Part shown: positions 61,468 through 64,000 of the stretch, in pieces
Layout: each line of letters starts with the position of its first letter
How positions within the stretch are numbered: the stretch's first letter is position 1
NCBI RefSeq assembly: GCF_042684365.1
Contig: NZ_JBHULI010000001.1
Location: 62,001-126,000 of the forward strand
Length of the DNA: 64,000 nucleotides
Direction of reading: 5' to 3'
Origin: Gracilimonas halophila
Lineage (GTDB): Bacteria > Bacteroidota > Rhodothermia > Balneolales > Balneolaceae
Position numbers and translations under genes: made by a program
Notes under the pieces: generated by a model
Databases searched by the model: none
What the model saw: only the letters and a program-made list of their open reading frames with translations
Told to the model about the DNA's origin: nothing

Positions 61468-62951
61468 TCTATATCCATTTCTATTGTATCTACAAAAGGA
61501 ACCTGACCTGTTGCCAGGTCATACTGTGCTTTTGCACTTAAATATTGAAATACCATCAACGCATAATCCACTTCAGCGTGACGCACTTGTAGTTCCGCGT
61601 CCGTGACTTCCATTTGTGAACCAATACCATTCTCCAATCTTTTTAAGGCCCGCTGATATCCTTCTTCGGCCTGGGAAAGTGCTTGTTTACGTGCGGTTGC
61701 AGTTTCATAAGATTTGTTTAGTTGTTCAGCAGAAGAAGCAATTTCATTTTCAGCAGCTAACTTCGCTGCACGCTGCTGTACTTCAATATCCTTTCGGGCA
61801 ATCTGTGCACGCTGCACATCTGACTTTCTTTTAAAACCCTCGAATAATGGGAGGCTTACATTTATGGCCAGCGATTGAATTCGATTTGGAGCTGTATTTG
61901 GCTCTGGGTTTTGAAAAAACTTGGGAGATCCTGACTGAGCTGCACTCCATTGTAAATTATAGGAAGCGGTAATAGTAGGGAGAAATCTACTTTTGACAGC
62001 TTGAATTTCTTTCTCATTTAGACTTAAACGCGCATCCAAAACCCGAACATCACCGCGATCTTCTATTAATGATGACCATTCGTCATTCTTTTTCTCGAAA
62101 GTAAACGGATTCATTTGATCGATTCTTTTGATTCCAGCATTCTCATCGGATACTACATCAGTTGCAATAATATCAAATGAGTTCAGGTTTCCCTTTATCT
62201 CAAAATCTATTTCAAGCGGTATCCCTAAGGCTACTTTTAGATTCCTATACGCCTCATCTACCGCATATCTTGCTTCAATAAGCTGGGGCCTTTGATTGCT
62301 TAATTGCACTTCTAACTGTAGAACGGCATACTCATCAACCAAACCCGCTCGTTCTCGTGCCTGGTTATCATTTAAATTCTGCTCCAATCTTTTGATCTGA
62401 GTTTGCTGAAGCCGCAGTTGTTCTTTTGCGATCAACACCTGATAATAAGCGACTCGGGTGCGAGTGATAATTTGCTGAGTTACCGCCCTGAGATTTTCTT
62501 GTTGAACAGCTTTATAAATCTCCGAAGTGGACAACCCTACAAATACCTCTCCCCTGAAGATGTTTTGCTGAACCGTAAAGCCTCCTTGCCAATTATTATC
62601 TGTTCCAAATGGAACTCCAATAAGTTGGCCCTCCGGTGCATTCGGATCAAATATTTGAGCCGGCAGATAGCTTACAGGGATTTCAATATTGCGCGTATAA
62701 TTTAATGATGATGATATATTCGGGTACACTTCACTATAAGCGATATCAACAAGTTCATCAGCATCTTTTACGGAGAGTATAGCTTGATTTACCTCAGGGT
62801 TATTTGCCACAGCTACTTGTATGGCATCTTCCAATGTAAGTTCAGCATCATTGAGCAAGCTATCTGTCTTTACCTGCGCATATGCATTCAAACTAAAAAC
62901 TATTAATCCGACAGTTATTAAAAGGGAGCGCATATAGTTATTTGGTATCAT
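61464..62951 (-). CDS. TolC-family outer-membrane efflux protein
   Basis: A 495-residue outer-membrane channel: signal peptide ending AYAQ, then two repeated TolC halves with helical coiled coils (LTLEDAIQVAVANNPEVNQA at the start; GYQRALKRLENGIGSQMEVTDAELQ near the end). Alternative start at 62933 removes six residues and is equally possible. It is the first structural gene of the efflux operon, with the TetR gene 48 bases upstream on the same strand. It ends in the ATGA overlap with the adaptor gene. Confidence 0.92.
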   Translation of the reverse strand: MIPNNYMRSLLITVGLIVFSLNAYAQVKTDSLLNDAELTLEDAIQVAVANNPEVNQAILSVKDADELVDIAYSEVYPNISSSLNYTRNIEIPVSYLPAQIFDPNAPEGQLIGVPFGTDNNWQGGFTVQQNIFRGEVFVGLSTSEIYKAVQQENLRAVTQQIITRTRVAYYQVLIAKEQLRLQQTQIKRLEQNLNDNQARERAGLVDEYAVLQLEVQLSNQRPQLIEARYAVDEAYRNLKVALGIPLEIDFEIKGNLNSFDIIATDVVSDENAGIKRIDQMNPFTFEKKNDEWSSLIEDRGDVRVLDARLSLNEKEIQAVKSRFLPTITASYNLQWSAAQSGSPKFFQNPEPNTAPNRIQSLAINVSLPLFEGFKRKSDVQRAQIARKDIEVQQRAAKLAAENEIASSAEQLNKSYETATARKQALSQAEEGYQRALKRLENGIGSQMEVTDAELQVRHAEVDYALMVFQYLSAKAQYDLATGQVPFVDTIEMDIE

Positions 62952-62999
62952 GTATAATTCAGTTCTAAATTGGGTAAAAATCGATGGCTTATTACGAGC

Positions 63000-63704
63000 T
63001 TATTTCTTTTCTGTTTCAAAAATTGACTTCAAGTCATCATGAACAACCTCACCTTCCGTTGCTATTCCGCAGCCTATCAATTTCATGTAGGCCTCAAACA
63101 AGGAATTCATGTCTATGTCATTCTTTTTAAGCAACTGAAAATGCGGGGTATTTTGATGGAGATAGGCCATATTTACTAACCCATGTGAAGTACTCCATAA
63201 CAGAACAGCCAGCTCTTTGGGATCATATGAACTTTGTATGGAACCATCTTGCATCCCCACCTGAATAGCACGGACCATACTGGTAAATGAAGTGTTCATA
63301 TTTCCTTGACACATTTCTATATAATCACTCTCAGATAGTTGATCCGTATCTTTAAGATTATCAAAAAAGCGCATGGAACGGAAGAATTCAGGATGTGCCC
63401 TTACAAAATTCAAGAAGGTGGCCCCTATGGAGTAAACCATTTTAATACCCGGAATGTCCTGCGTCAATACTTCTGAAATCTCCCTGGATAACATCCCTGT
63501 GGCCTTATTACAGATACCGAGAACTAATTCAGTTTTGCTTCTGAAGTAGCTGTAAAGAGAACCTTTGCTTACTTCCGCCCGTTCGGCTACTTCATCCATA
63601 TTCAGATTGTCAAGCCCTTTCTCAAGAATCAAAGCTTCTGCTGACTTAAGTATCAAAGCCTTCTTTCGCTCTTTTTCTCGTTCCTTTCTTTCAGATGTTC
63701 CCAT
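63000..63704 (-). CDS. TetR-family transcriptional regulator of the efflux operon
   Basis: 234 residues from the ATG at 63704 (frame open to 63740). N-terminal helix-turn-helix: MDEVAERAEVSKGSLYSYFRSKTEL. The C-terminal ligand domain is unassigned. It is co-directional with and 48 bases upstream of the tolC-like gene, so it probably heads the operon and represses its own promoter until an effector binds, as usual for RND pumps; no perfect palindromic operator is obvious in the 180 bases upstream. Confidence 0.9.
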   Translation of the reverse strand: MGTSERKEREKERKKALILKSAEALILEKGLDNLNMDEVAERAEVSKGSLYSYFRSKTELVLGICNKATGMLSREISEVLTQDIPGIKMVYSIGATFLNFVRAHPEFFRSMRFFDNLKDTDQLSESDYIEMCQGNMNTSFTSMVRAIQVGMQDGSIQSSYDPKELAVLLWSTSHGLVNMAYLHQNTPHFQLLKKNDIDMNSLFEAYMKLIGCGIATEGEVVHDDLKSIFETEKK

Positions 63705-63928
63705 TATTTGACTCAAAGTCGTTTTTTGAATTAGGGTCACAAAACTACGGTTATTTCTAAATAGTTCCCACTTTTTTTCACAAAATTAATCTTATGCAAA
63801 AGAGGGGTGACATTATTTTCTAAGGAGCCTTCATGTTATCAAATGATGAACTCTACGCTATACTCAAGATTAGGTTCGGTTTAAAAATCAATTCCACGTA
63901 CCTTTGGCACAACTAAAACATTGATTTC

Positions 63929-64000
63929 TTGTTTCGTAAATACCTAATTGATTTAAGCCTCATCCTGGTTGCCATTATCTGGGCGCTGAACTTCAGTATC
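63929..64000 (+). CDS. Partial EamA/DMT transporter, cut by the window edge
   Basis: The frame from the TTG at 63929 (or the ATT at 63920, after an in-frame TAA at 63914) reads MFRKYLIDLSLILVAIIWAL then NFSI and runs off the end. The L-x-A-x-x-W-x-x-N-F pattern is the first helix of EamA transporters. Only 24 codons are visible. It is divergent from the TetR gene. Confidence 0.7.
   Translation, partial: MFRKYLIDLSLILVAIIWALNFSI

Noticed and set aside
63741..63919. TetR operator palindrome upstream of the efflux operon
   Set aside because: The best candidate around the ACTATTTAGAAATA stretch is only weakly symmetrical, so I could not support an operator.

Overview
The window reads as a chromosomal segment of a Bacteroidota- or Balneolota-type bacterium; a Balneola/Gracilimonas-like lineage is my best guess. 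The basis is family content: a DUF4293 membrane protein, a DUF5686 surface protein with a carboxypeptidase-like regulatory domain, a periplasmic propeller/Y_Y_Y histidine kinase, a long-form EpsC serine acetyltransferase and many lipoproteins. Strong ribosome binding sites are scarce and TTG/GTG starts are common. Three tRNA genes are present (Ser-GCT, Ala-GGC, Arg-CCT). There is no rRNA and no CRISPR array.

Layout. 1-8 kb: a small CxC protein, an orphan hutH, a POT peptide transporter, and a glycerol block (glpK-glpF) flanked by two paralogous outer-membrane-type proteins, one of them broken by an in-frame TAG. 8-16 kb: mnmE, a double M16 peptidase, cysE-cysM, a lipoprotein and secG. 16-31 kb: MscS channel, a SRAP-fold protein lacking its catalytic residues, a CPBP protease, a DEAD-box-like protein with destroyed ATPase motifs, an M23 peptidase, an NhaC antiporter, an M24 peptidase lipoprotein, a DUF1643 protein, tilS-hpt, and a large sensor histidine kinase. 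31-38 kb: a CHASE2 adenylate cyclase with an Asp-to-Tyr change at a metal site, its operon partner (also interrupted by an in-frame TAG), an OmpA protein with six thrombospondin-type-3 repeats, and a DUF5686 protein.

38.24-42.80 kb is a compact, AT-rich integrated element of about 4.56 kb. It sits in the 5' half of tRNA-Arg(CCT): a perfect 21-bp direct repeat marks both ends, a tyrosine recombinase lies next to the tRNA, and paired GATTATRAAT-type motifs lie just inside both ends. Its main cargo is a one-pass membrane protein with a kelch-like outer part and an unrecognised cytoplasmic C-terminal domain. This is the best candidate in the window for an undescribed system.

43-49 kb: a probable alpha-N-acetylgalactosamine salvage operon (Na+ symporter, GH109 glycosidase, nucleotidyltransferase, sugar kinase) and a convergent HAD phosphatase. 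49-55 kb: a stress membrane protein, an orphan ABC ATPase, a SPOR lipoprotein, an RsbV-RsbW-RsbU-like partner-switching module and an MltF-type lytic transglycosylase. 55-64 kb: an EamA transporter with DUF4293, then a TetR-controlled TolC-MFP-RND efflux operon. At the right edge is the first part of a second EamA-type transporter, cut by the window end.
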